In this document: positions 43,128 to 55,800 of the stretch, in pieces
Layout: the number at the start of each line of letters is the position of its first letter
Position numbering within the stretch: position 1 is the stretch's first letter
Assembly: GCF_020439865.1 (NCBI RefSeq)
Contig: NZ_JAGRPF010000102.1
Coordinates: forward strand, 1-64,000
DNA: 64,000 bases
Source: Prosthecobacter sp.
Lineage (GTDB): Bacteria; Verrucomicrobiota; Verrucomicrobiia; Verrucomicrobiales; Verrucomicrobiaceae
Direction of reading: 5' to 3'
Position numbers and translations under genes: made by a program
Notes under the pieces: generated by a model
The model's input: the letters and a program-made list of their open reading frames with translations, nothing else
Told to the model about the DNA's origin: nothing
Database searches by the model: none

Positions 43128-43755
43128 TCACACCATGATGCGTGAAGGCTGGCGCCTTTTTATTGAGAACGCCCATGACCTGACTTTCGCCTGGATGGCC
43201 GGAGACGCCTCCGAAGCAATGCGCAGAGTGGATCAAGACACCCCGGACGTGCTGGTGGTGGACATCTCCCTGCCCGACCGTTCGGGGCTCGAACTGATCA
43301 AGGATCTGCGACTGCTGCGTCCCAAGCTTCCCATGATCGCTGTTTCGATGCATGATGAGAAACTCTATGCCCAGCGCGCCTTGAAAGCCGGGGCGCGGGG
43401 TTACGTCATGAAGAGCGCGCCACAGAAAGTGCTGGAAAACGCCCTTCACAGGGTCGCAGGCGGAGGAATCGCCGTCAGCGAAGAAATGTCCGAGGAGATT
43501 CTCAGAGCCTTCTCATCCGGCACCGCGAACGAAACCAAGGATTCCATTACTGAACTCAGTGACCGCGAGTTTGAAGTTTTCCGCCTCATGGGCCAGGGAA
43601 GGAACACGGGACAGATCGCGGAAACGCTGCGCATCAGCACCAAGACAGTGGACGTTCATAAAATGAACATCCGCGCCAAACTGGGGATCAACGGATCCAG
43701 CGAGCTCGCCTACTTTGCGATTCGCTGGACAGAGGGCCAGGTGGCAGGCTCCTAG
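43078..43755 (+). CDS. LuxR/NarL-family response regulator
   Basis: The ATG at 43078 (MKTSPQQKTIRVAIVDDHTM) lies inside the kinase gene (50-nt overlap) and gives 225 residues. A receiver domain (1-125; phospho-Asp62 in VVDISLPDRSG, conserved Lys in KSAPQ) is followed by a GerE/LuxR helix-turn-helix domain (about 155-215; LSDREFEVFRLMGQGRNTGQ and IAETLRISTKTVDVHKM). It is the output of the operon and pairs with the preceding kinase. A C9 tract (43756-43764) directly follows its stop. Confidence 0.92.
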   Translation: MKTSPQQKTIRVAIVDDHTMMREGWRLFIENAHDLTFAWMAGDASEAMRRVDQDTPDVLVVDISLPDRSGLELIKDLRLLRPKLPMIAVSMHDEKLYAQRALKAGARGYVMKSAPQKVLENALHRVAGGGIAVSEEMSEEILRAFSSGTANETKDSITELSDREFEVFRLMGQGRNTGQIAETLRISTKTVDVHKMNIRAKLGINGSSELAYFAIRWTEGQVAGS

Positions 43756-43848
43756 CCCCCCCCCTACTCTCGGCCTCTCATCCGGCGGTGGCCAGGCATA
43801 GGTCCAAGGGACCACCACGCGGACGAGGGCTGCACCGGGCTCCTGCTT
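43756..43848. other. Tail-to-tail gap between the response regulator and the giant surface gene
   Basis: 93 bp starting with nine C (43756-43764). A short stem GGTCC-AAG-GGACC (43801-43813) is visible but weak and lacks a T run, so I do not call it a terminator. Confidence 0.4.
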
Positions 43849-46800
43849 TCAGACAGTCCTCCGGCGACGGCGGCCGAACATGAGTCCCATGAGACCGAGC
43901 AGGAGGAGAACTGTGCGGGATGGCTCAGGGACTACGACGATGATGCCATACTGGCTGAAGGCACTGACGTCCCAGCCCAGACCAACCCCCAGGCCAAGCA
44001 GGTCCAGGTCTCCGGCCGACACATTGCTGCTGGCGTCATAGAAGGCGCTGGAGCCGGTGGTGAAGGTGCCCCCGATGTTGGTCATGGCCTGCCAGTCGAT
44101 CAGATTGAACACCTGGCCGTAACTTGCTCCACTGAAACCAACATTGCTCACCACGATGGAGCCATCACCAAAGGTGGCAGAAGCGCGGGTTCCAACGCTG
44201 AGGCTCGAATTGGCTCCGGTGAGATTGAGGAAATCATGGTTCGTGGAACTCGTCGGCGCCACGTTCCAGATGGCCAGCGCCTCCAAGCCGTCTGCGCCTG
44301 CCGCCCCTCCGTTGTCCGCCACGCTGTTAAACAGGTCGGCAGCGGTGGCGTAGGTGCCACCGTTGAACTCATATTGACCGTTGATGAAGGTCACCGTCGT
44401 TCCGTTGGTCGGACTGGAAACTTCCATCTGGATCTGCGAACCGTTGCCCACGGTCAGGGCCGTGTCAGCAGCCGTGAGAGTCATGGTGCCGCTGGCATTC
44501 ACTCCGTAATTGGCGCCCGTCCCTGTGCCTGTGCCAACGGCCAGAATGCCGATGCCGCAATCTCCATCACCAATCGTCACAGCGCCGCCGATGGTGCCAT
44601 TGCCTGAGAGGACCGCCGCATCTGTCAGCGAGCCGAAATCTTTGCTCACTGTCACCGCACCGGTGCTAAGGCTGCCAGTGCTTCTGAGATTAAGTTCGCC
44701 ATTGTTCACCGTGGTGTCACCCGTGTAGGTGTTGGCGGCGCTTAGAATCAACGCACGGGAACCTTCCTTGATGATACCACCGTTCTGGATGACGGTTTCG
44801 ATAACAGCATCGTTCCGGCTGGGGTTTGTCTGCGTGGTCTGGACCGTGATCGTGCGGCTGGTGCCGCCAAGGTCGAGGATGCCGTCGGTGCTGCGGGTGG
44901 CGAGGCTGCCGGAGCCGGTGATCAGCATTTGATACTCCGTCGTGCTGCCGTCATTGACGCGGTTGTTGTTGAAGGTGATGTCACCCGCAACGGTCAACAC
45001 TCCGGTCGCGCCCGTCCGCACTGTGGCCCCGCCGGTGGTCGCGGAACTCATCGTCAGGCCGCCAATTGTTTCATTGAAGTCATTGAGATCAAACCGGGCG
45101 TTGAAACCACTGGTCGCCGTCAGTTCGACACTGGCAGTATCGGCGATCTGATTGCTGGCGAGAAGTTTGACGGTTGCCACTGCCGTGCTGGTGCTGATGA
45201 GCACGCCGCCTGTGCCGAGAGCATTGCCCGTTGTGTTGTTCAACTCAACGGTGCCTGCTTTGACGGTGGTCAGACCAGTGTGAGTCGTGGCTGTAGTGCC
45301 AGCGAGCTGCAAAGTGCCGGTTCCCAGCTTGGTCAGGTCACCACTGCCGCTGATGGCGAGGTCGGTGGCGACCACGGAGAGCGCACCGGTATCGATGGTG
45401 CCTCCGCCACTGAGGATCACCAGGTCGCGGCCGCCAAGGTCGTCAGCGTAATCGCTGGCCAAACTCAGCGCGCCACCGGCAAGGGTGATGTCACCCTGGG
45501 TGCCTGCGCCGGTGCCGCCGATGTTGTCATTGTCATGAATGAGCAGCGTGCCTTCGTTGACCGTGGTGCCGCCGGTGTAGGTGTTCACAGCGGTGAACTC
45601 CAGCGTGCCGCGACCCGATTTGGTCACGGACGCACCCGTCGTGTTCAGCGGTGAGGCGACCGTGGCGGTGAGCGTTGCGGTGTTGGTTGCAGAGGACGGG
45701 TTGACCACAAAGAAAACGTACTCGCCGCCCGCCGTCTGGATGCCATCCACGAAACCACCGAGGATGACACTGTGCACGGTGCTGGCCGCAGCACCGGTGT
45801 TCTGGGTGAAGAGGAAGGTTCCGCTCGTGTTGGTCAGTGTGTTGCCGGCGCCGGCTCCAGTGACATTGATGGTTCCCGCGCCAGTGCTGTTCTTGTTGAT
45901 GACAAGAGAGTTGACAGTCTGGGTGGTGAGTCCAGTGAGATCTGCAGACAGGTTTTCGCGGACGTTGTCTGTGGATCCACCGGCCCCCGAGAAGGTGCTG
46001 TATTCCGTCGTGAGGTCCAAAGGACGGATGCCGGCACCGCTGACATAGGTGACCAGCGAGTTGCCCATATGGGTGTCAGCAAGACCGCCCGTAAAAGTCT
46101 GGCCAATGGCCCATGGCACGATGCTGATCGTCTTGCTGGCGGCTGCGCCACCTCCTCCAACAAGAGTGTTGATAAACGCCGTTTGATTGCCTGCATTGGT
46201 AATCTCGAACTGTGCGCGCTGTGTGTTTGTGGTGCCCAGATTGGTTCCACGAACGTTAAGTGTGGCACTATTGCTCCGCAGCAGATTGGTCATCTGCAGA
46301 TCCGGGTCGTCGTTGGCAGTCGTCGCCTCAAGCGTCACATAGCTTGCTCCCGATGCAGCAGTGACCACTCCAACAGCCTCACTGTTGGTGCTGTCCTGAT
46401 CGGAACGGATGGCGAGCCCACGCGGGCGAGTTTCACCAGAGAATGATCCATCGGCGGAATTGAGCGTGATAGTCGCGGTGCCGAGAATGCGGTCGCCGGA
46501 ACGGGTGCCCCCATTGTTGTCCAGAAGCAGATTACCACCCTTGTTGATGGTAAACGCCTTTGCGTTCGCCAGGCGGCCGTTGCCGCTCAACTGAAGGAGT
46601 CCCGAATTGATCACCACGCTGCCCGTGAAGGCCGTGGTCGTCGTCGCATTCATGTTAAAGTTGAAGGTTGAACCGTTCAGGGTGAACACGCTGTTCGTGC
46701 CACCAGTAAAGACGCCGGTGTAGGTCGTATTTGCGGTCTGATTGATCGTCAACTGGCCTGCGGTGCCGAGGATGATGGACACCGCCCCGCTCGTGGTGGC

Positions 46801-49800
46801 CAGATGGCCGACCGTTTCGCTGCTGCCGCTCGTAATTGCGAGCGTCGTTCCCGTGCGCATGAAGACACCTGCATTATCAGCGATCGCGTTGCCACCGCTG
46901 AGTTCAACGATGCCCTCGTTAATGTTCAACTGGCTGCCGTTGGCAATGAAGGAATTGTCGCCGGACAAGACAAGCCTGCCGATCCCGGTCTTGGTGATGC
47001 CGGCGCTGTTGACGATGTTCGAGTCGATAATGAGCGCACCGAGAGCGTTGTTCTGATGGACAATGATTTCCCCCAGCGGTCCGGACGCGCTCCCGAACAG
47101 TTCGCCGCCGACAATCTTCATGTCCACCGCACCCAGACCGGCATCGACCATGATGCCGCCGCTCGAAATCTGCAGCTGGTTATTGGCAGAAATGGTGAGC
47201 GTGGAGGCACTAGTGGAGGTGAAGGTGAGGCTGGAGATCGTGGTACAATCGGCAGGAAGGCCCGTGACGGCACCGTCAATGATGATGTCCTGACCGGAGA
47301 TCCAAGCGCTCGGATCATTCTGCGTAACGAAGGTGGCCTGGACAATGTCACCACTGCCGTCGATGGCCGCGAAACGCTCGGTTCCCGCTCCGGTCTTCAC
47401 GGTGGCGAAACCGAGGGTGCCGGCGGGGCTGGTGGAAGTGGCCTTGGCGTCAGTCGTTGAGTACTCGAAGGCTAGCACGCCACCCACCACCGAGCGTGTG
47501 AACGCACCGAGATTGAGAGTGAGGGTCTGTGCCAGGCCGTTGTTCAAAGCCAACGTCGTGATTCCGGGCAGAATGGTGGTGCTTGCGACACTTTGGACCG
47601 TAGCGGTCGAGGCATTGCCGTTGAGGGTCAGTGTTGCATCGGTGGTCACTCCTTGCAGCCCGAGATTCAGCACAGCACCGATCTTGCTGTTGTTGTTGGT
47701 CGTGTAATCCAGGATCAGGTTACCCTCGCGAATGTTGGTGTTGCCGGTCGAGGCAACATCACGATCACCTGAAAACGTGACCGTTTGAGAGTTCTGTTTG
47801 TAGATCTGACCGTTGCCCGCGAGGGTGATTCCCGCATCGATCGACCCGTTGCGCAAATCCTTGCTGCCCGCCGTGGTGATAATTCCGGTACCGGTGATGT
47901 TGCCGATGTTGGTGCCGTTCCCAAGGAGGAGGCCATTGGCGCCGATGCTGATGTTAGCGCTGACCAGGTTGAGCAGGCCCGCGGCCCCAGCACTGGCGGA
48001 GGCGCTGTTACCGATCAGAAGCTGATCTGTTCCGGTCCCGATGCCGCCGCTGGTGGTGACATTAATCTGGCCGCCGTTCTGAATGAAGATGTCGTCACCG
48101 GTATGGACCTGTGAGGTGGAACTGATGTTCACGATGGCGCTGCCTTGCACCCCGGTGCCGTCCACGACGACATCGTTCGATGCGTCGAGAGACTCACCCA
48201 CGGTCGCATTGACAACGCCGGTGTTGATTTGAATCACGTCCGTGACCTCAATCTTCGCATTGATGGTCCACTCACCCGTGCTGCTGAAATTCACGTCCTT
48301 GGTGGTGCCGGTGCCATTCAGGATGCTGATGTTGCCGTTGATCACACCGCTGCCCGCCCCGTTGAAGGTGAGACTGTTGTTCGAGGTAATCGTATAGGTG
48401 CCATTCAGAGTGAGATCGGCCGCCGCATTCACCGAATCGCCCACCGTGATGGTGCTGTTGGCTCCCGAAGCATCAATGTTCACGCCGATCACCGCCGCAC
48501 CGGGGTCATTGGTCGCATCATACACAATATTGCCAGGGAGAGTGATCAGGCCTTTGGTGACGGCCGAGTCCAGAAACTGCGCGATGCCGTTCACCCCGCC
48601 GCCCAGCGTCACATTGCCGACAACGGTGTAGTTCTTGCCGTTGAAGTCCATCGTGGCCGTCGTGTTGGCATTGGCGAAGACCGACAGATTCCCCGCAGGA
48701 GCAAAGGCGCTCGACGAACCGAGTTGCAACGTACCTTCACGCACGACGGTCGTGCCGGCGTAGGTCGCCGCACCGTCGATGATCTGGGTGCCGGCTCCCG
48801 TCTTCTCGAGATTGAAGTTGTTTTCGTTCGTCCCACCACCACCAAGGGCACCGGAGAATGTCGTTGAGCCGCTGGCAGGGCCGATGGACAGCGTTGAGAT
48901 CGCTGCGTTGCCGCCGACGACCTTGCTGCCGGCGAAGGCACCATTGCTCAGGCCGCCGATGATCGCTTCGGTCGCAGCCGTGGTGTTGCCGACTTGCAGC
49001 GTGGCGGCCGTGGTGCCCGTACCGAGAACGACATTCAGGCCGGAGTTGAGGCTGCCCGTATCATCGAAGACGAGGATGCCGGTGTTCATCGCAAGCGTGC
49101 CGGTCATCGTTGCCGCCGTGCCTGAGAAGATCAGGCTGCCCGCGTTGGTCACCAAATCGTTGACCGTCAGTGTCCGGGTCGTGCCGGTGAGACCACCCGA
49201 GAGGGTCAGTGTGCGGGCGGTGTCCTCGATGTTCCAAGATTGATCCTGCAGCAGCGCCACGATCGCGCTGATGCCCACATTGCCGACACCAGTCTCGAGC
49301 GTGATACCAGTTGTAGGTGAACCGGTGTTACCCAGGATGCTCAATGTGTTTATGCCGTTGGAACTGCCAATCGTCGTTGCTGCGTTGCCGGTATGGAAGA
49401 TCAGCTCCTTGATCGTCATGTTGGCACCAAGCGTCGTGTTAAAGTTCGCCGCACCTGTCGCACTGAAATGGACGATCGAACCCGAGTCCGGTGCCACCTG
49501 GGTGTCGATTCCCGATGACGCATCCGTATCCCAATTCGACGTTCCAGAAAGCGTCGCGGCCCAAGCCCCCAGACCGAGGCCCGAAAGATCGCCCTTCCAC
49601 CAGGCATCCGTCGCGGCAGTGGCGGCGGTCGGAGTGAGCACCAACTGGTCCGCGCCACCACCACCGACGCCACTGTCAAGACGCAGCGTGTAGGTGAAGG
49701 CACCACCGTTGAAGACGTAGGGGTTGAGGTCGAACGAGCCAGAGGCTGAGATCGAGGCAGCATCCACGCCGTTGATCAAAACATAGTCCTGACCGGCGGT

Positions 49801-52800
49801 TGGAGTGCCGTTCACATAGACGGCAGTGGTCATTGTGCCATTGACCGTGAGGGTCTGACCTGTGGCGATGTTGAGCTGTGTATTAAAAAGTCCGTCAATG
49901 CCAAAGCCGAGCGCGCCGCCAGTGCTGGATCCGACGGTAACGCGGTTTCCAGTTCCCGAGAATCCATAGACCTGGTTGGCCACATTGCTCGTGCCCGTCA
50001 GAGCAAACTGAGCACCGTCGGCGACGGACAGGCTTGTGGTCGTCGTCGGGAACGCTCCCGTGCTGCCCATGAAGAGCTTGCCACCGCTCACCGTGGTTGT
50101 GCCGACGTAGGTGCTCGTGCCTGAGCCATTGATGACCAAGGAGAGCGGACCGTCCTTCACGAGGTTGAAATTACCCTCGTTTGCGCCAGCGCCGCCGATG
50201 TTGCCTGCGAAGGTCGAGATCGCGGACAGATTGAATGTCAGCGTGGACATGGCGGCATTGCCGGAGACGATCTGATTGGCGGTGCCCGTCCCTGCCGAGG
50301 CCAGCGAGGTGAAGGTGAGATCGAGCGGGGCTGAACTGTCGCCGATCTGGAGGATGCCCGATGTGCTGCCACCACCCATGATGAGGCTCTGGCTGGTGCC
50401 GAGGGGACTGCTGCCGCCGACGGAAAGCGCGATGAGCCGCCCGTTCCGCACCGTCGTGCTGCCGTTATAAGCATTCAGACCACCGAGCGTGAGAGTGCCC
50501 GTTCCAGCCTTCACGAAGTTCAGCGTGGACCCTGCTGCATTGGCGATCACACCACCGAAGACCGTGCTCGTGTTGTTCGCACCTGCGGTGAAGGTGATCG
50601 TCCCGCTGGTGGCTCCGGTGTAAATCACACCACCCTGCGTCGCGCTGTTGCCGGCGAGCGAACCCACCGTCACCACGGAGCCTCCATTTGTAATGTCGAC
50701 GAGACCTCCCTCATTCACGGTCAGTGCCGTGCCCGTGGGCACCGCATCCACCGTTCCATACCTCAGGATGCCATCGTTGACGGTGGTCGCACCAGTGTAG
50801 GCGTTGCTGTTGTTCCCGAGCACGAGAATGCCGTCCCCTGCCTTGGTGATTGAACCGGAGCCTGTGATGATGCCGCCAAGAGTCAGGCTCTTGGTGGCCA
50901 TATCCACCGTGATCGTGTGGTTGCCGGCAGCCAGCGTAGTCGACCCGTTCAGAGTCAGGTTGAACACGTCGCTCAATGAGAAATTGCCGCTGATGGTGAA
51001 GTCGTTGGCAATGACGCGGTTGTCGGCCGTCGAAGAGAGGAAGGTGTTGTTCCCGATCGTCAGATTGCCGCTGGAAAGGGCGCTGTTGTTGCCCAGCAAA
51101 AGACCGCCGGCCTGAAGGTCAAAGTTGCCGGTCCAGGCATTGGCTCCGCTGAGACGCAGGACGCCGCCGCCAGCCTTGATGATGTCCTCACCTTCGATGG
51201 AGGCATTGATGATCAAATTCGGCAGGATGGGATTGAGAACCGTGGAGTTCCACTCCACCGGATTGACGGTGATGGTGGTCGTGGCCGAACCGAGAGCCAG
51301 CTTGCCGTTGACAGTGGAGGTGGCATTGGAGCTGACATTCTGACCGCTGGCGGTGATGCTGCTGCCAGTAACCGTCAGGGTGCCCACGCCCGTGGTGACC
51401 TGTGGTGTGGTGCCACCATGATTGTTGAAGACCAGGTTGGCCACCGTCTGGTTGTTGCCGTTGAGGTCGAGTATGGCGCCGCCCATGATCGTGACGGTCG
51501 CCGCCTCATTGATCTGGCTGTCGAATTCAAGGAACACGGTCGAAGTCCGGTCGTTGTAGAGGCTGCCCGCGTTGCTGCTGTAGCCACCTGTGATCGTAAG
51601 ATCCCCCGGAACGGCAAAGGTCGTGGTGCCGTCTGCCGATCCGTTGTTCAGCCTGACCTGGCCGGCATTGACAAAGGTGCCCCCAGTATAGGTGTTGGAA
51701 CCATTGATGAAGAGGTCATTGGTTGTCAGGAGCGTGCCCCTGCCAACAGTGGCGTCGATCACGAGCGTGACGGAGCCGCCAGCGGCGTTGTCCACGATGT
51801 TGGCACCAATGCGCACGTCGGCGTTGCCGGTGTTGTCGGCCTGCCCGTTGAACCAGGAGAGAGCATGGAGGTAAAGATCAGCGGGAGCAGCCGTAGTTCC
51901 GGCAGTCAGATTGCCATTCAACACGGCGATGTTGTTAAACAGGGCCGTTGTGGCGACAGGTGAAAGGATCAGGCCGCCGCTTGCCAAGGTCAGCGTGTTG
52001 CCACCCAAGTCGAGGGTGCTGTCGTCCGTAGACGTGGTCGGAGCCTGGATGTTGAGGCTGTTCACCGTGCGGTTCGCCGTCAGAGTCGTGATCAGCCCCC
52101 CGTTGGGAAGGACGATGCGGATGTTGTCCGTGGCGAGGCCTTCATCAAGGACGTTCGGCGAGTAACCGGCGAACCCCTGCGTGTTCAAGCCGCCGACCCC
52201 TTGTCCAGGAATGTAGCTGGCGAACTCACGCTCAAAGATAGCCCAGCCACCAATGAGATTGTTCGAGAGTCCATCGCCGAGGTTGGTCGTGGCCACGCCG
52301 TTGAGCGTGTTGATGAAGAGACGCTCGTCGTCGTTGGGTGTGGCGTCGATGTTCAGGAATCTGACCGTCGCATGGGAACCTGCGGCGCGGTCAAGGCTGA
52401 GGAAGGTGGCGTCGGTCTGATTCACGGCAGAGCCGCCTTCAGCGAAGTCGATGATGCTGTTGCCCTCCCCAAGCGTCACGGCACCAAAGGTCTCGGTCGT
52501 GTAAACAGCCGGAACGCTGCGGAGCTGAAGCATCGATCCGCGCAGACTGATGGTCGCGGCGTCATTGATGCGATCCGTCAGGTTGCCGGGTTCCGTGGAA
52601 TTGGCACTGGCGGTGATCAGCAGGGTGGCGTTGGTGAGTTCGATCGAGGTCGTGGCGCTCAGGCGCCCACCATTGTTAAGAATGACGCGACCTCCGTTGA
52701 AGAGTGTCGGACCCGCGTAGGTCTGATCGGCATAAAGGTTCCAATCATTGGTCGTGTTTGCCGCATTGGAGCGCACCACGGCGATGTCTCCCTGAATGGA

Positions 52801-55800
52801 ACCGGCGAAAATGGAGGACGATCCAGCCATGGCAAGCGTCGCCTGGGTGCCGGAAGAATTGATGACCGTGCCGCCGCCGATATGGGCGTCGTTACGCGCG
52901 AGGACCGCACTCTGGCGCGATTCCAGGATGTTGACCTGCTGCACCGTGCCATTGAGGTCGAGGATACCGCCTTCGTTCACCCACATGTTCCTTCCGGGCA
53001 GGATGGTCTGATCGCCACCGCCGAGTTTAAGGATGCCGTCATTGACCATGACGGTGCTGTGATTGGTGTTCCCCGCCGCAAGGGTGAGCGTGCCGGGCCC
53101 CGATTTGGTCAGCGCACCGGTCGTACCGGCAATCGGGATGGTGAGGATGAGATCACCGACGGTATGGATGTCCAGTTCACGGTTGCTCGTCGTGGTGAGA
53201 TAGCTCACTCCGGAGAAGCCGGTGATGCCGGTGTTGCCCGCCAGCACAATCATGCCGCCGCTGTCCAAGGTGAGCGGCACGTAGTTGAGCGAGACACCAC
53301 CGCCTGCATCGAGCCGCAGCGAGTTGATCGTGGTCAGACTGCTGAGCGTCTCATTGGTCGTGAGGTTGACGTTGTCATTGACCGTGAGGGTGGAGGACTG
53401 CTCACCGGCAGTGAGCGGACGCAGGATGTTGGTGCCTGTGTTGGCCCCGGCGGCGGCTGAGTCAGCAGTGAGGAAGAAGGTGCCTTCGCCCGTGAGGCTG
53501 GTATCACCGTAGGCCCAAGGCAGGATCGATTTGTTGGTGCTGCCGGTTCCGCCGGTCTGGCCGATGAAGACATAGGCCCCGCCTTTGATCGTGGCGACGC
53601 CAGCCCCTGCGGCGTCACCCAGATTGTCACCTCGGACAATCAAGGTCGCCTGCGCCGAGCGGGCGACGGTTCCGGTGGTGAAGTCGAGTTGCTGGGCGGC
53701 ATCCGCATCGAAGGTGAGATAGGACGTGCCTTCGCGAAGGGTGAAGGTTCCAACCGTTTCGGAGGTGGCTGCACCAGAGTCGCCGATGATGGTCAGGTCA
53801 GCGCCGGAGATATTAATGTTGCGACCGCTGAGGCGGTTATTGACCGGAGTGCCCGAGTTGTTCAAAACGAGAACGCCAGTCGGGTTCAGATAGACCGTCC
53901 CAGGTGCGCTGATCGTGGAGGCACCGATGGTGCCCGCGCCATTGATCGAGAGCGTGCCGCTCTTGATCACCACCTGCTGGGAGTTGAAGGCATTGGCCAC
54001 CTGAATGTTCAACGTGCCCGAGCCGAATTTCGTAAGCGTGCCCACCCCGTTGGCACCCGTGCGCGTGATCCCAGTCGTGGTGAGATTGATCGTGCCCTCC
54101 CCCCCGAAACCGATCCAGTTGTCGCGATTGCTGCCACCTGTTCCCAAGCCGAGGACAATGCCGCCCTCAACGTTCAGAGTGGAACCCAAGTCTGCCGTGA
54201 GCGTGCCCGAACGGGAATTGCTGTCCGTCGTGGTTGTGTCGATGGTGATCGCACCGGTGAGGGTGTTGACTCCCCCGGTGCTGTGAATGGCGCCACTTGA
54301 ATTGGGACCGTTGCTTGAAGAGTTGTTTGTCGAAGCGATTCGGATGTCATCCGCCACGGTGACGCCACCGGGCAGTTCGAGGGAGGCGCCAACGTTGTTG
54401 ATAATGAGCTTGCCGGTCGTGGTGCCCAGAGCAGCTCCGTCGGTGATACGCAGGACGCCCTGTCCGATGGTCAGGTCGCCATCCCAACCTGCCTGAGCCT
54501 GGGTCAGCACCAAGGTGCCCAGGTCGTTTTTGCGAAGGGCATTCGTGGCAGTGGCGAATGTGAACGCGTTGTTGAGCGTGAAAACATTGGCACCCGTCAC
54601 GTCGATGCCGCTGCTTGCCGCGTTGAGGTTGATGATGCGGCTGGTCGCAAAAGTGCCGGAAATTCGGAGACCTTCAGCGAGACTGTTCGATCCGATCTGA
54701 ATGATGTTGGCGAAATCGCCAAACGCGGTGTTCGAGGCCGCCTCCACGGTGCCATTGGTGATGTCGATGGTGCCAATGAAGCTGTTTAAAGCATTGCCCA
54801 GAACGAGGGTGCCGTTGCCACTCTTTGTGAGATCCGTGCTACCGCTGAGAACGCCGGACAAGATGAGGCCCGCCGGCTGGAGTGAAGTATTGGCGTTGTT
54901 GACGGTCCAATTGTTGCCCGATGCCAGCGCAATGTTGTTCGGAATGTCGAGGCCGTAGTTGTTGTTGTTGGTGAGGGTAATGCCATTGGGCAGGACCGAC
55001 GAAGTAAGGCCCGTGAGAGCGAGGGTCTTGAAGGTCGCCGTGGGGAAGTAGTAGCCGGAACCCGCACGACCGATGGTCAGCGAAAGGTTGGCGCCGTTCA
55101 CCGGCTCGAAGGTGACCGTGCCAAGATTGATCGTTTCAACTCGGCTCGTGCCATCGCCATCATGGAAAAGCGTGAACACATTGCCATTGGTCAGCCCTTC
55201 CAGGTTGATGTTGGCGGTGTTGCTGATCCCGGTGATGTTGAGACCGATGATGTTGCCAGGGCCGGCTTTTGTGATGGTGTTCACTCCGGCGACTCCACCA
55301 ATGTCGGTGACCGATCCAATGCCGGTGATGGCGCCGCCGAGCACGACGTTCAAATAAGGCGTGACGACATTCGCCACGAGACCTCCAACGCCGAGTGTGC
55401 CGAACGTCAGGTTGCCATTCAGAGTCATCGTGTCCGTGCTGGTTCCGATATTGTTGAACACCGGGTTGACCGTTGTGGATGTCCAGTTAAATGCGTTGCC
55501 GACTGTGCGGCTGCTGTCATCGACAAAGAGCGTGGTGCCTGCAGCCATGGTAACATCCCCACGTCCGAGCGGGCCCGAAACCAGAGTGTTGGCCACCGTA
55601 CCACTGCTGTTTGCGCCGAGCACAATGCCGCCGCCGGTGACATTGATGCCGCCGGTGAAGGTGCTCTGGCCGCTGAACTCCACCAATCCCGCACCCGACT
55701 TGGTGATGCTGGAGCCGATTCCGCTGATCACCGAAGAGATTTCCAATGAACGATGGATGCCCGTATAAACCGTGCCGTCGATGTTCGGAGCTTCGACGCT

